Part shown: positions 25,951-33,006 of the stretch, one piece after another
Position numbering within the stretch: position 1 is the first letter of the stretch
Layout: each line of letters starts with the position of its first letter
NCBI GenBank assembly: GCA_045650025.1
Contig: JAZRQR010000003.1
Location: 3,683 to 67,682 of the forward strand
Length of the DNA: 64,000 nt
From: SVQP01 sp045650025
Lineage (GTDB): Bacteria > Bacillota > Clostridia > Oscillospirales > CAG-272
Direction: 5' to 3'
The notes under the pieces: model-generated
Databases searched by the model: none
What the model was told of the DNA's origin: nothing
The model's input: only the letters and a program-made list of their open reading frames with translations
Position numbers and translations under genes: made by a program

Positions 25951-26763
25951 ATGGACGTTCAAAACAAAATTTCTGAGCTGCTGAAAAAGCAGCGTTACTC
26001 CTTTGACGACTTAGTGGACGTCGTCTACGTATTGCGCAGTGATCAGGGATGCCCCTGGGACAAGGAGCAAGACCACAAGAGCATTCGTAACGACTTTATT
26101 GAAGAAACTTATGAGGTGATCGAAGCGATCGATACCGAAGATCCTGTGCTATTACGCGAGGAGCTTGGTGACGTCCTGCTGCAGGTTGTATTCCATGCGC
26201 GTATTGAAGAGCAAGAGGGAAGATTTGATATTAGTGACGTTGCCAACGACATCTGCGCCAAGCTGATCCATCGCCATCCGCACGTGTTTGGTGATGTTTA
26301 CGCAGAGAATTCCGCGCAGGTTCTGCAGAATTGGGATATGATCAAGAACGAGGAAAAGCAGAGAGTTTCCTATACGGATAAGCTGCGTGCAATTCCGCCC
26401 ATGTATCCCGCATTGCTGCGTGCACAAAAGGTTGGTAAAAAGGCATCTTGCTTTGATTTTGCAAATGCCGAAGAGGTGCGCGATAAGGTGCTTGAAGAGG
26501 TTGCCGAGGTAATGGAGGTAACCGCTGACCCCGTAGAAGCGGAAAAGGAGATTGGTGATCTGTTGCTTGCAGTTACCAGCCTTGCGCGTATGCTGCACGT
26601 CAACGCGGAGCAGGCGCTGTATCACGCAACCAACCGCTTTATCGATCGCTTTGAAGCAATTGAAAAAGCAGTAGAAGCGCAGGGTCTTACCATTACGGAC
26701 GTGTCTCGAGAAGAGCTCGAACGCATCTGGGACGAAAATAAAAAGATGCAATCCGAGAATTGA
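25951..26763 (+). CDS. mazG: Nucleoside triphosphate pyrophosphohydrolase MazG
   Basis: House-cleaning enzyme that hydrolyses (d)NTPs, including damaged ones, to NMP and PPi. 270 residues with two MazG domains. The first has CPWDKEQDHKSI, EETYEVIEAID and EELGDVLLQVVFHA, which supply the EExxE/ExxD metal ligands; the second repeats the pattern as LEEVAEVMEV and EKEIGDLLLA. Length and order match the full two-domain type (YabN C-terminal part); the tetrapyrrole-methylase domain fused to it in Bacillus YabN is absent. It follows the flippase by 13 bases with AAGAGGAC as binding site. Confidence 0.94.
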   Translation: MDVQNKISELLKKQRYSFDDLVDVVYVLRSDQGCPWDKEQDHKSIRNDFIEETYEVIEAIDTEDPVLLREELGDVLLQVVFHARIEEQEGRFDISDVANDICAKLIHRHPHVFGDVYAENSAQVLQNWDMIKNEEKQRVSYTDKLRAIPPMYPALLRAQKVGKKASCFDFANAEEVRDKVLEEVAEVMEVTADPVEAEKEIGDLLLAVTSLARMLHVNAEQALYHATNRFIDRFEAIEKAVEAQGLTITDVSREELERIWDENKKMQSEN

Positions 26764-26781
26764 TTTTTTTGCAAAAATCCC

Positions 26782-26810
26782 TTGCAATATATACCAAAAT
26801 GTGTTATAAT
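26782..26810 (+). promoter_or_regulatory. Promoter for the HU gene
   Basis: TTGCAA (26782-26787) and perfect TATAAT (26805-26810), 17-base spacer, in very AT-rich DNA after mazG. Confidence 0.85.
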
Positions 26811-26848
26811 ATATACGAAATCCAAACAAACAGAAAGGACAAAATATT

Positions 26849-27121
26849 ATGAACAAGACCCAACTCATTCAAAAGATTGCTGAAAACGGCAACATGACCA
26901 AGAAGGACGCTGAAGCAGCTCTGAACGCAGTTGTAGCAGCAATTTCCGAGGCAGTAGCAGCAGGCGAAAAGGTACAGGTTTCCGGTTTCGGTAGCTTCGA
27001 CGTTAAAACCCGCGATGCAAGAACCGGCAGAAATCCCAAGACCGGTGAAGCTGTTGAGATCGCTGCTTCCAAGAGAATCGTTTTCACTGCAGCTCAGGCT
27101 CTCAAGGATAAGATCAACTAA
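26849..27121 (+). CDS. hup: DNA-binding protein HU
   Basis: 90-residue histone-like dimeric protein that bends DNA and compacts the nucleoid. Standard sequence: MNKTQLIQKIAENG helix, then VSGFGSFDVKTRDARTGRNPKTGE, the beta-arm with the conserved Arg and Pro that intercalates in DNA, and a C-terminal KDKIN. Codons are strongly biased to frequent ones, typical of high expression. It has its own strong promoter and AGAAAGGAC binding site. In Bacillus the yab cluster has no HU at this point; the gene sits between mazG and rqcP, three bases before rqcP, so its strong promoter probably also drives rqcP and the genes behind. Confidence 0.97.
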   Translation: MNKTQLIQKIAENGNMTKKDAEAALNAVVAAISEAVAAGEKVQVSGFGSFDVKTRDARTGRNPKTGEAVEIAASKRIVFTAAQALKDKIN

Positions 27122-27124
27122 TTC

Positions 27125-27367
27125 ATGCGACTTGATAAATTCCTGAAGGTTTCCCGAATTATCAAACGCCGTACGGTAGCGAACGAGGCTTGCGATGCTG
27201 CGCATATTTGCGTAAATGGCAGACAGGCTAAAGCATCGTATGACGTGAAGGTTGGCGATGTGATTGAAGTCACGTTTGGTCAGCGCACCCTGAAAGTGCG
27301 TGTCCTTGACGTGCGCGAGTTTACCGCCAAGGCGGATGCCGCTTCGCTTTACGAAGTTATTTCATAA
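27125..27367 (+). CDS. rqcP: S4-domain RNA-binding protein RqcP (YabO)
   Basis: 80 residues, a single S4 domain: MRLDKFLKVSRIIKRRTVANE then VNGRQAKASYDVKVGDVIEV. The homologue joins stalled large ribosomal subunits and helps RqcH add C-terminal alanine tails to failed nascent chains. RqcH itself is not in the window. It starts three bases after the HU stop and its ribosome binding site lies inside the HU coding end, so translation is likely coupled. Gene order matches yabO of Bacillus. Confidence 0.93.
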   Translation: MRLDKFLKVSRIIKRRTVANEACDAAHICVNGRQAKASYDVKVGDVIEVTFGQRTLKVRVLDVREFTAKADAASLYEVIS

Positions 27368-27388
27368 TTTGGGAAATTCCGCATATAT

Positions 27389-27418
27389 TGTACTGGCAGG
27401 TCTAATACTGCCAGTACA
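27389..27418 (+). promoter_or_regulatory. Perfect hairpin between rqcP and yabP
   Basis: TGTACTGGCAG and CTGCCAGTACA form an 11-bp perfect stem with an eight-base loop. It is not followed by a T-run, and the yabP ribosome binding site GCGGAGG starts four bases after it. It could separate vegetative expression of hup-rqcP from the sporulation genes behind, as an RNA processing or attenuation site. Confidence 0.55.
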
Positions 27419-27434
27419 GTAAGCGGAGGCAATC

Positions 27435-27707
27435 ATGGAATCTGTGCAAGGGAAGCACGCAGTCGTGTTACACGACCGCAAAGAAATGCGCATTGACGGT
27501 GTGATCGAGGTGCTGAGCTTCGATGAGCATTACGTTATGCTGAAATCACAATGCGGAAATATGGCAATTGAGGGCAGTGACCTGAAAATTGCAGTTTTAG
27601 AGATTGACGCCGGGATCGTAGTGCTATCAGGTACCGTTTCCGGTGTTTACTATTCCGATACCACAAACACGCAAAAACGCAGCTTTTTCAAAAGGCTGTT
27701 TTCCTAA
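27435..27707 (+). CDS. yabP: Sporulation protein YabP
   Basis: 90-residue protein of the YabP/YqfC family: HAVVLHDRKEMRIDGVIEVLSFDEHYVML is the family's core, followed by an amphipathic beta segment and a basic FFKRLFS end. In Bacillus it is made in the mother cell under sigma-E and is needed for normal spore formation; its biochemical role is not settled. Start has GCGGAGG at six bases. It sits six bases before yabQ. Confidence 0.93.
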   Translation: MESVQGKHAVVLHDRKEMRIDGVIEVLSFDEHYVMLKSQCGNMAIEGSDLKIAVLEIDAGIVVLSGTVSGVYYSDTTNTQKRSFFKRLFS

Positions 27708-27713
27708 AAGCGC

Positions 27714-28148
27714 ATGGAGCTTTCGCAAACTGCGCTTGCAATGCTATTGCTCTGCGGTATTCCTGCAGGCGCTGTCTTCAGCATTGTATACACGCTGACT
27801 GAATTTGACGTAGCAGGAAAGCGTATTCTGACTCATCTTAAGGATTTCTGCTTTATGGTACTGGCAGGAATCGTTGCGGTATTATTGATTTATTACGTAA
27901 ACGCAGGTCAAGCCCGTTTTCATGTGCTGTTTGGCATGGTTATGGGTTATGTATTAACGCATCTGGTTCTGTCAAAGCTCGTGCTGCGCATCAGAAATGC
28001 GCTGTGTGCCGTTTTGATGGCACCGCTGAACCTGATATGGTCATTCACACTCGGCCGCCTTTGCACAAAGGCAAGAATGGCTATGCAAATCAAAAGAACC
28101 GAGCAAACAGGACGCACTGTAGAGCAGCTTGCGTCACAAGGATTTTGA
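27714..28148 (+). CDS. yabQ: Spore cortex biosynthesis protein YabQ
   Basis: 144 residues with about four hydrophobic segments in the first 105 residues (for example FCFMVLAGIVAVLLIYYVNAG) and a basic cytoplasmic tail. In Bacillus, YabQ is a mother-cell membrane protein localised to the outer forespore membrane and required for cortex formation. Identification rests on topology, the FxLxxYxxAGxxRxH-like segment (YYVNAGQARFHVLFG) and position between yabP and divIC. The start lies six bases after the yabP stop; its ribosome binding site is poor, suggesting coupled translation. Confidence 0.88.
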   Translation: MELSQTALAMLLLCGIPAGAVFSIVYTLTEFDVAGKRILTHLKDFCFMVLAGIVAVLLIYYVNAGQARFHVLFGMVMGYVLTHLVLSKLVLRIRNALCAVLMAPLNLIWSFTLGRLCTKARMAMQIKRTEQTGRTVEQLASQGF

Positions 28149-28168
28149 AAATGAACGGAGGCAAAAGC

Positions 28169-28489
28169 ATGGACGAACAAAACCAACAGCAAAATCGTGT
28201 GGACGAGAGTTCCAAATCGAGCATGAAAGTGTTGCTGCGATGCGGCCTGATCGCGATCGTGGTCATCTCCTTGTGCACTTTTGTATCCGGTGTAATGATA
28301 TATAACGCAAATCAGGAAAAGATCAAGGAGCTCGAGCAGCAGATCGACGACAAACAGGAGCAGGTTGACGAGCTGAAATTTTTGCTAGATTCTCCTATAG
28401 ATTTTGACTACATTGTGCGCATTGCGCGTGAAAAGCTGGGATTGCATTTTCCCGATGAGATTATATTTCACAAGGATACTAACGAATAA
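28169..28489 (+). CDS. divIC: Septum formation protein DivIC/FtsB-like
   Basis: 106 residues: short hydrophilic N-terminus, one transmembrane helix (about 28-50), a coiled coil (QEKIKELEQQIDDKQEQVDE, about 54-73) and the FtsB/DivIC tail with YIVRIAREKLGLHFPDEIIF. It is a bitopic divisome protein that pairs with FtsL and DivIB. The start at 28169 follows ACGGAGG; a long in-frame extension upstream overlaps yabQ and is not used. Position after yabQ matches divIC in Bacillus. Confidence 0.92.
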   Translation: MDEQNQQQNRVDESSKSSMKVLLRCGLIAIVVISLCTFVSGVMIYNANQEKIKELEQQIDDKQEQVDELKFLLDSPIDFDYIVRIAREKLGLHFPDEIIFHKDTNE

Positions 28490-28503
28490 AGCAGGTAGAG
28501 AGC

Positions 28504-28980
28504 ATGGCTGAAAAGAAAACCGGTAATAAGATCATCGCCCAGAACAAAAAGGCGTGGCACGAGTATTTCGTGGATGAAAAATACGAGGCGGGAATTGCTT
28601 TATACGGCACCGAGGTCAAAAGCATTCGAGGCGGCAAGGTCAATCTCAAGGACGCCTACTGCGACATAAAGGATGGCGAGCTTTTCGTAAAGGGCATGCA
28701 CATCAGCCCTTATGAGCAGGGAAATATCTTTAACAAAGATCCTATGCGCGACAAGAAGCTGCTGATGCATAAAAAGGAGATCATGAAATTGCATGGTCTG
28801 GTATCTCAGAAAGGCTTTACCTTAATCCCGCTTTCGCTGTATTTCTGCGGTTCGAACGTAAAGGTAGAGATTGGACTTTGTCGTGGTAAAAAGCTGTACG
28901 ACAAACGTGACGATGCCGCTAAGCGCGATGCAGACCGCGTGATCGAGCGCAGTATGCGCGACCGCACAAAAGCTGAATAA
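28504..28980 (+). CDS. smpB: SsrA-binding protein SmpB
   Basis: 158-residue partner of tmRNA in trans-translation, acting in the ribosomal A site. Typical blocks: HEYFVDEKYEAGIALYGTEVKSIRGGKVNLKDAY in the OB core (quoted here in part as GTEVKSIRGGKVNLKDAY), and a basic C-terminal tail KLYDKRDDAAKRDADR. The ssrA gene often found nearby is not visible downstream; a terminator follows at once and the next gene points the other way. Confidence 0.96.
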   Translation: MAEKKTGNKIIAQNKKAWHEYFVDEKYEAGIALYGTEVKSIRGGKVNLKDAYCDIKDGELFVKGMHISPYEQGNIFNKDPMRDKKLLMHKKEIMKLHGLVSQKGFTLIPLSLYFCGSNVKVEIGLCRGKKLYDKRDDAAKRDADRVIERSMRDRTKAE

Positions 28981-28985
28981 TATGA

Positions 28986-29016
28986 AAACTCCCGATGCGT
29001 GGCATCGGGAGTTTTT
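28986..29016 (+). terminator. Terminator after smpB
   Basis: A 13-bp perfect stem AAACTCCCGATGC with a three-base loop and TTTTT directly after; the A-rich left flank makes it usable for the convergent rhamnosidase gene as well. Confidence 0.88.
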
Positions 29017-29025
29017 ATATTTTTA

Positions 29026-31545
29026 TTACATCTTGAATTCGTACTTGCCGGGTGCCAGATCAATGACGATTCTGTTGAGTCTGTCATTGTAGGGAGCCTG
29101 GTGGAACTCGGAGAACTTGTGGCTGACGCCATCCAGCGTAAAGCTGTCGTTCTTAGTAAGAATGGGCAGGTAGAGTCTGGTGGGAACAGGAACCTCACAG
29201 TAGTAGGTAAATCCGTTCTCGGTCGACCAGTTGGAAACAACCGTGCCGTGATACGAATCGTAGGAGGTGTTGAGGTAGGTGATGTTTTCCTGACCCTCGG
29301 GCAGTTCCTCAGCGGTTCTGGTATCGGGCTTGGGCTGCAGAATCACGCGCTCAAAGCCGGGAGCAGAAGGATCATACTCAATACCGGCAGCGTGTCTGTA
29401 CAGCCATTCCTGAACAGCACCGTATGCGTAGTGGTTGAACGAGTTCATGCCCACATCACCAAAGCCGGTTGCCAGAGTGTAGGAATTCCATCTTTCCCAA
29501 ATGGTGGTAGCGCCCTGATCAACAGAATACAGCCAAGAGGGATTGTCGCGCTGAAGCAGCAGGGAATATGCAAGATCGTTTTCGCCGATCTCAGCCAAGG
29601 TCTGTGCCAGAATGCCGGTACCAACAAAGCCCGTGGAAAGCTTATGGCCGTTGTCGATGATCTTCTTACGCAGAGCAGCGATAGCTGCAGGGCGGTTTTT
29701 ATCCTGCAGCAGCTGGAACTTCAGACCCATCAAATATGCGGTCTGAGTCTGGTGCTGAGGAAGCAGGTCACCATTTTCGTCACAGTAGAACTTATTGTAG
29801 TGCGCCTTGTACATCTCGAAGATCTTCTCGTAGTGCTTTGCATCCTTTTCCTTGCCAAGCACTCTTGCGATGGTGATCATCAAACGTGCATCAAAAGCAG
29901 CATAGCAAACCGATACCATCCAGTGATCGGTAGGCTCGTAAGCAAGCCAGTCACCGTAAGCAGCATGCTTATGGGGCATATTAACGTCACGTGCCTCGAA
30001 CATATCCATGCATCTCTTCATGGAATCGTAGTGCTCGCGCAGAAGCTCAACATCATTATACATCTTCCACATGACATAGGGAACAATAATACCTGCATCG
30101 CCCCAAGCTGCGCCACCGCAGCCTACGACACGTGCAGCAGGGATAACATCTGGATAACCGCCCCAGCTTGCCTGGCTGTCTCTTGCGTCCTGCAGCCACT
30201 TGTGGAAGAACATACGAACGTCTGCATTATATGCAGCGGTATTACAGAAGATCTGGGTATCACCCGTCCAGCCAAGACGCTCATCGCGCTGCGGGCAATC
30301 GGTGGGAACGTAGAGGTAGTTGCCGCGCTGACCCCAGATAACGTTAGAGATCAGCTGGTTAACCAGCACGTTGGAGGATTCCATCTTACCGGTCTCGTGC
30401 GTTGCAGAGCCAATAACCTTAGCGGTGAAGTTGATGATCTCAACGTCGTTATCTGCTACGATCTCGATATAGCGGAAGCCAAAGAACGAGAAGGTCGGCT
30501 GATAGTATTCGCCCTCGGGAGTGCCTGCGAGCAGGTAATATGCCTTTGCGCTTGCGCTACGGTAGTTAATGGTATATACAGAGCCCTTGGGACCGTCGTT
30601 GCCGCGTGCTTCGGAGCCACTGTCATTCAGAAACTCGGATGCACGGATCTGTACAGCAGTTTGTGCAGCACCCTTAGCGGTGAAGGTGGGCCAACCAACC
30701 ATGTTCTGACCCAGATCAAAGGTCAGGGTCTGACCCTTCTTGAGCAGAATAGTATCCTGGTTGTTCGCCGTGTATACGACGTTGATCTCGCCGTACTCGG
30801 TGCCGTTATCAATAGTACCATCGTGCACGGTCAGCGTCAAAGGCTTTCTGGTCAGCTCAGGACGAACCATAACGGTGGGACCAATAAAGGGCGTGATTTC
30901 AATGTCGTGCTCGGAAGTGAAGGGCGTGCCCCAATCAGAGGTGTCGTAACCCGCACGGCTCATCTCAGCATAGGAGGGGTACTTTGCATTGTGCAGCTCG
31001 CCATCCCAGATATCCGCAGCGCGGACTCTGCCGCCCCAGGTTGCCTGCCAATCGGTGTCGGTGTAGAACGCCTCACCATTGACGGTAATCTTAGCAATGA
31101 ACGCCTCACCATCATTAAAAGCACCAAACGCGATTCTGCCGTTTCTCCAACCGGGAGCAACAGCTGCCAAAATGACGTTTTCGCCGTCTACCAGGTATCC
31201 GGACAGATCATAAGAGAAGTAAAGGGCTCTCTTGTTGAATTCGTTATAACCGGGCTTAAGCTCGTCAAATACCTCATTGCCGTTCTCATCAATGCGACCT
31301 ACGCGCTTACCGTTGCAATACAGATCAAAAATACCAAGCGAGGTAGCGTCAATGGTAGCTGTATCGCCAACCTTTGCAGTAAAGCTCTTGCGGAACAGGG
31401 GAAGACCGTGTCTGGTCTGAATAGGCTTTGCCTGTGCACTCAGATCGAGTTTTTCCCAAGGATTCGAGATGGTTGTCAATTCATTTACGCCGGGATAGCG
31501 AAAAGATATCCACTTCGCTGCACCGGAACTCATAATGTCTTTCAT
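29026..31545 (-). CDS. Alpha-L-rhamnosidase, GH78 family (first copy)
   Basis: 839 residues, no signal peptide, so probably cytoplasmic; removes terminal alpha-L-rhamnose from glycosides or oligosaccharides. N-terminal beta-sandwich domains (about 1-380, with GYNEFNKRALYFSYDLSGYL) precede an (alpha/alpha)6 barrel. The GH78 catalytic region reads CPQRDERLGWTGDTQIF near residue 425, containing the general acid Glu, and GATTIWERWNS near residue 690 has the candidate base Glu. A C-terminal beta domain follows. Start has GGAGG five bases ahead. The RhaA at 6-7 kb would process the product. Only moderately similar by eye to the second GH78 at 33-35.6 kb, so not a recent duplication. Confidence 0.93.
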   Translation of the reverse strand: MKDIMSSGAAKWISFRYPGVNELTTISNPWEKLDLSAQAKPIQTRHGLPLFRKSFTAKVGDTATIDATSLGIFDLYCNGKRVGRIDENGNEVFDELKPGYNEFNKRALYFSYDLSGYLVDGENVILAAVAPGWRNGRIAFGAFNDGEAFIAKITVNGEAFYTDTDWQATWGGRVRAADIWDGELHNAKYPSYAEMSRAGYDTSDWGTPFTSEHDIEITPFIGPTVMVRPELTRKPLTLTVHDGTIDNGTEYGEINVVYTANNQDTILLKKGQTLTFDLGQNMVGWPTFTAKGAAQTAVQIRASEFLNDSGSEARGNDGPKGSVYTINYRSASAKAYYLLAGTPEGEYYQPTFSFFGFRYIEIVADNDVEIINFTAKVIGSATHETGKMESSNVLVNQLISNVIWGQRGNYLYVPTDCPQRDERLGWTGDTQIFCNTAAYNADVRMFFHKWLQDARDSQASWGGYPDVIPAARVVGCGGAAWGDAGIIVPYVMWKMYNDVELLREHYDSMKRCMDMFEARDVNMPHKHAAYGDWLAYEPTDHWMVSVCYAAFDARLMITIARVLGKEKDAKHYEKIFEMYKAHYNKFYCDENGDLLPQHQTQTAYLMGLKFQLLQDKNRPAAIAALRKKIIDNGHKLSTGFVGTGILAQTLAEIGENDLAYSLLLQRDNPSWLYSVDQGATTIWERWNSYTLATGFGDVGMNSFNHYAYGAVQEWLYRHAAGIEYDPSAPGFERVILQPKPDTRTAEELPEGQENITYLNTSYDSYHGTVVSNWSTENGFTYYCEVPVPTRLYLPILTKNDSFTLDGVSHKFSEFHQAPYNDRLNRIVIDLAPGKYEFKM

Positions 31546-31577
31546 ACTAACCTCCGTATGATGTTATTATCAAACAA

Positions 31578-31606
31578 AGTATACCATATATGTAGTGTAA
31601 TTGCAA
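31578..31606 (-). promoter_or_regulatory. Promoter for the first rhamnosidase gene
   Basis: Minus strand TTGCAA (31601-31606) and TATACT (31578-31583), spacer 17 bases. Confidence 0.8.
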
Positions 31607-31634
31607 GCCTTTTGCGAAATTTCTCAAATAAAAA

Positions 31635-31664
31635 AACAGACCGGGAGCTACGTCTCGGTCTGTT
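31635..31664 (-). terminator. Terminator of the leucine-rich-repeat gene
   Basis: A stem of about 13 bp with one G-T pair (AACAGACCGGGA side, loop GCTACG), followed on the minus strand by TTTTTTTATTTG. Confidence 0.83.
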
Positions 31665-31683
31665 TGTTATCACCGTGTTTTAT

Positions 31684-32346
31684 TTAGTTTGCTAAAGCCT
31701 CGCAACCGATAAATGCACAGTCATCTACCCGCGCATTGCCTACGTTGATGTTGCGCAGATTGCGGCAGAAGGAAAATGCATAATGACCAATCGACTTTGT
31801 GAAAGCGGAGAGGGAAATGTCAGTCAGCGAAATGCAAGCGCCAAACATATTGGCAGGCAGAGTGTCCAGAGTTTCCGGCAAGGAAACGGATACGAGGGAT
31901 CTGCAGCCTTCAAATGCCGAATTGCCAACGAGCTTAGTTCCGTAAGGCAGAGCAAGTGTCTGAAGCGATGCGCAGAAAGCAAATGCCTTTTCGCCGATGA
32001 TGCGGATAGAATCGCCAAGATACAGATGGATCAGGTTATCACAGCCGATAAAAGTGCGCTCGCCAATGGTGTGAACGCCACCGTTCTGTACGGTAACAGA
32101 AGTCAGGGAATGGCACCATGCGAATGCGTAATCACCAATCGACTTAATGGAGTCGGGAATGGTTACCGAAGTAATATCGTGATTCTGTGCAAACGCCATA
32201 TCAGAAATCATAACGACTGTTCTGCCCATGTGTTCGGTGGGGATCGTGATATTATGATCAGTGCAGTTGCCGATGCCGGAAAGGGCACATTCATTATCAT
32301 TGATTGCGGTAAACGCAAGTCCTGCGGATGCTCTGTATTCTTGCAT
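31684..32346 (-). CDS. BspA-type leucine-rich-repeat protein, no signal peptide
   Basis: 220 residues made mostly of about six LRR_5 repeats of 22-24 residues, with the period I-G-x-x-A-F-x-x-C-x-x-L-x-x-[VIL]-x-[LVI] (for example IGDYAFAWCHSLTSVTV and IGEKAFAFCASLQTLAL). This fold is a curved protein-binding surface. BspA-type proteins are usually exported; this one has no signal peptide or anchor, so it may act in the cytoplasm. Start at 32346 (ATG, with GAGAGG eight bases upstream) is preferred over a TTG seven codons earlier. It lies between the two rhamnosidase genes in its own transcription unit; a link to rhamnose is not shown. Confidence 0.85.
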   Translation of the reverse strand: MQEYRASAGLAFTAINDNECALSGIGNCTDHNITIPTEHMGRTVVMISDMAFAQNHDITSVTIPDSIKSIGDYAFAWCHSLTSVTVQNGGVHTIGERTFIGCDNLIHLYLGDSIRIIGEKAFAFCASLQTLALPYGTKLVGNSAFEGCRSLVSVSLPETLDTLPANMFGACISLTDISLSAFTKSIGHYAFSFCRNLRNINVGNARVDDCAFIGCEALAN

Positions 32347-32401
32347 GGCGAAACCTCTCTTTCCCAATAATCATTACCGATCGGTTTTGAATCGTGCACT
32401 T

Positions 32402-32430
32402 ATTTTAACCGAGAAGCATGATTTTGTCAA
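32402..32430 (-). promoter_or_regulatory. Promoter for the leucine-rich-repeat gene
   Basis: Minus strand TTGACA (32425-32430) and TAAAAT (32402-32407) with a 17-base spacer. Confidence 0.78.
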
Positions 32431-32945
32431 TAGAATTCGCGTAAATTACATGCAGGAATATGCAATTTCATAACAAAGTGCCATTTCGTGATATTTTCGC
32501 GATATTGCGTATTTCCGCTATTTTTTAAGTTGCTTTTTCTTAATTATCGCAATATTCGGTGCGTATTTATAAAATAGCACGTATTCGTTCCAAGGGGGTA
32601 TGGTGCGACACATTTGTCGTGTTGAAAAGTGATAATGGGCGCTTCGAACTTCACTTCGAACAAGCGAATTTTCGTCAGTTTAGTTTGCTATACCGGTCGC
32701 GGGCGCTCATAATCCTTTATATTATAAGGGGTTTCGCAACCACTCCTCGTTGACAAGCCATTTCAGCAAGCAGCGCACACGTATGAGTGCTAACACGACA
32801 AAGCCTATTTGTCGCCATATGTATGCATCCGGCGATATGGTAATATTGCACAATTCCGATGCGACGCATTGCAGCATTATGCGAACAGTCAAAAATTGGA
32901 GCAGATTTTTGTACACATTTACCCAAACAATTCCACAAGTACAAA
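32431..32945. other. Long AT-rich intergenic stretch with short inverted repeats
   Basis: About 500 bases between divergent transcription units hold no frame with a binding site and family resemblance. I see TTTGTCGTGTT (32613-32623) repeated inverted as AACACGACAAA (32792-32802), a local CGACA-CATT-TGTCG hairpin, and two TTCGAA sites 12 bases apart (32643 and 32655). These could be regulator sites for the rhamnosidase gene or remnants of lost sequence. Confidence 0.5.
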
Positions 32946-32974
32946 TTGACTAACGTCACAGAATCTGCTATAAT
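32946..32974 (+). promoter_or_regulatory. Promoter for the second rhamnosidase gene
   Basis: TTGACT (32946-32951) and TATAAT (32969-32974) with a 17-base spacer, about 32 bases before the start codon. Confidence 0.85.
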
Positions 32975-33006
32975 AAACGTATGGAAAATATGCTTGGAGG
33001 TAGCCT

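Noticed and set aside
28981..29025. ssrA (tmRNA) gene next to smpB
   Set aside because: Only a terminator fits in the gap; no tRNA-like ends or tag frame seen.
32717..32959. 80-codon minus-strand frame in the intergenic stretch before the second rhamnosidase
   Set aside because: No binding site, odd composition and no recognisable domain.
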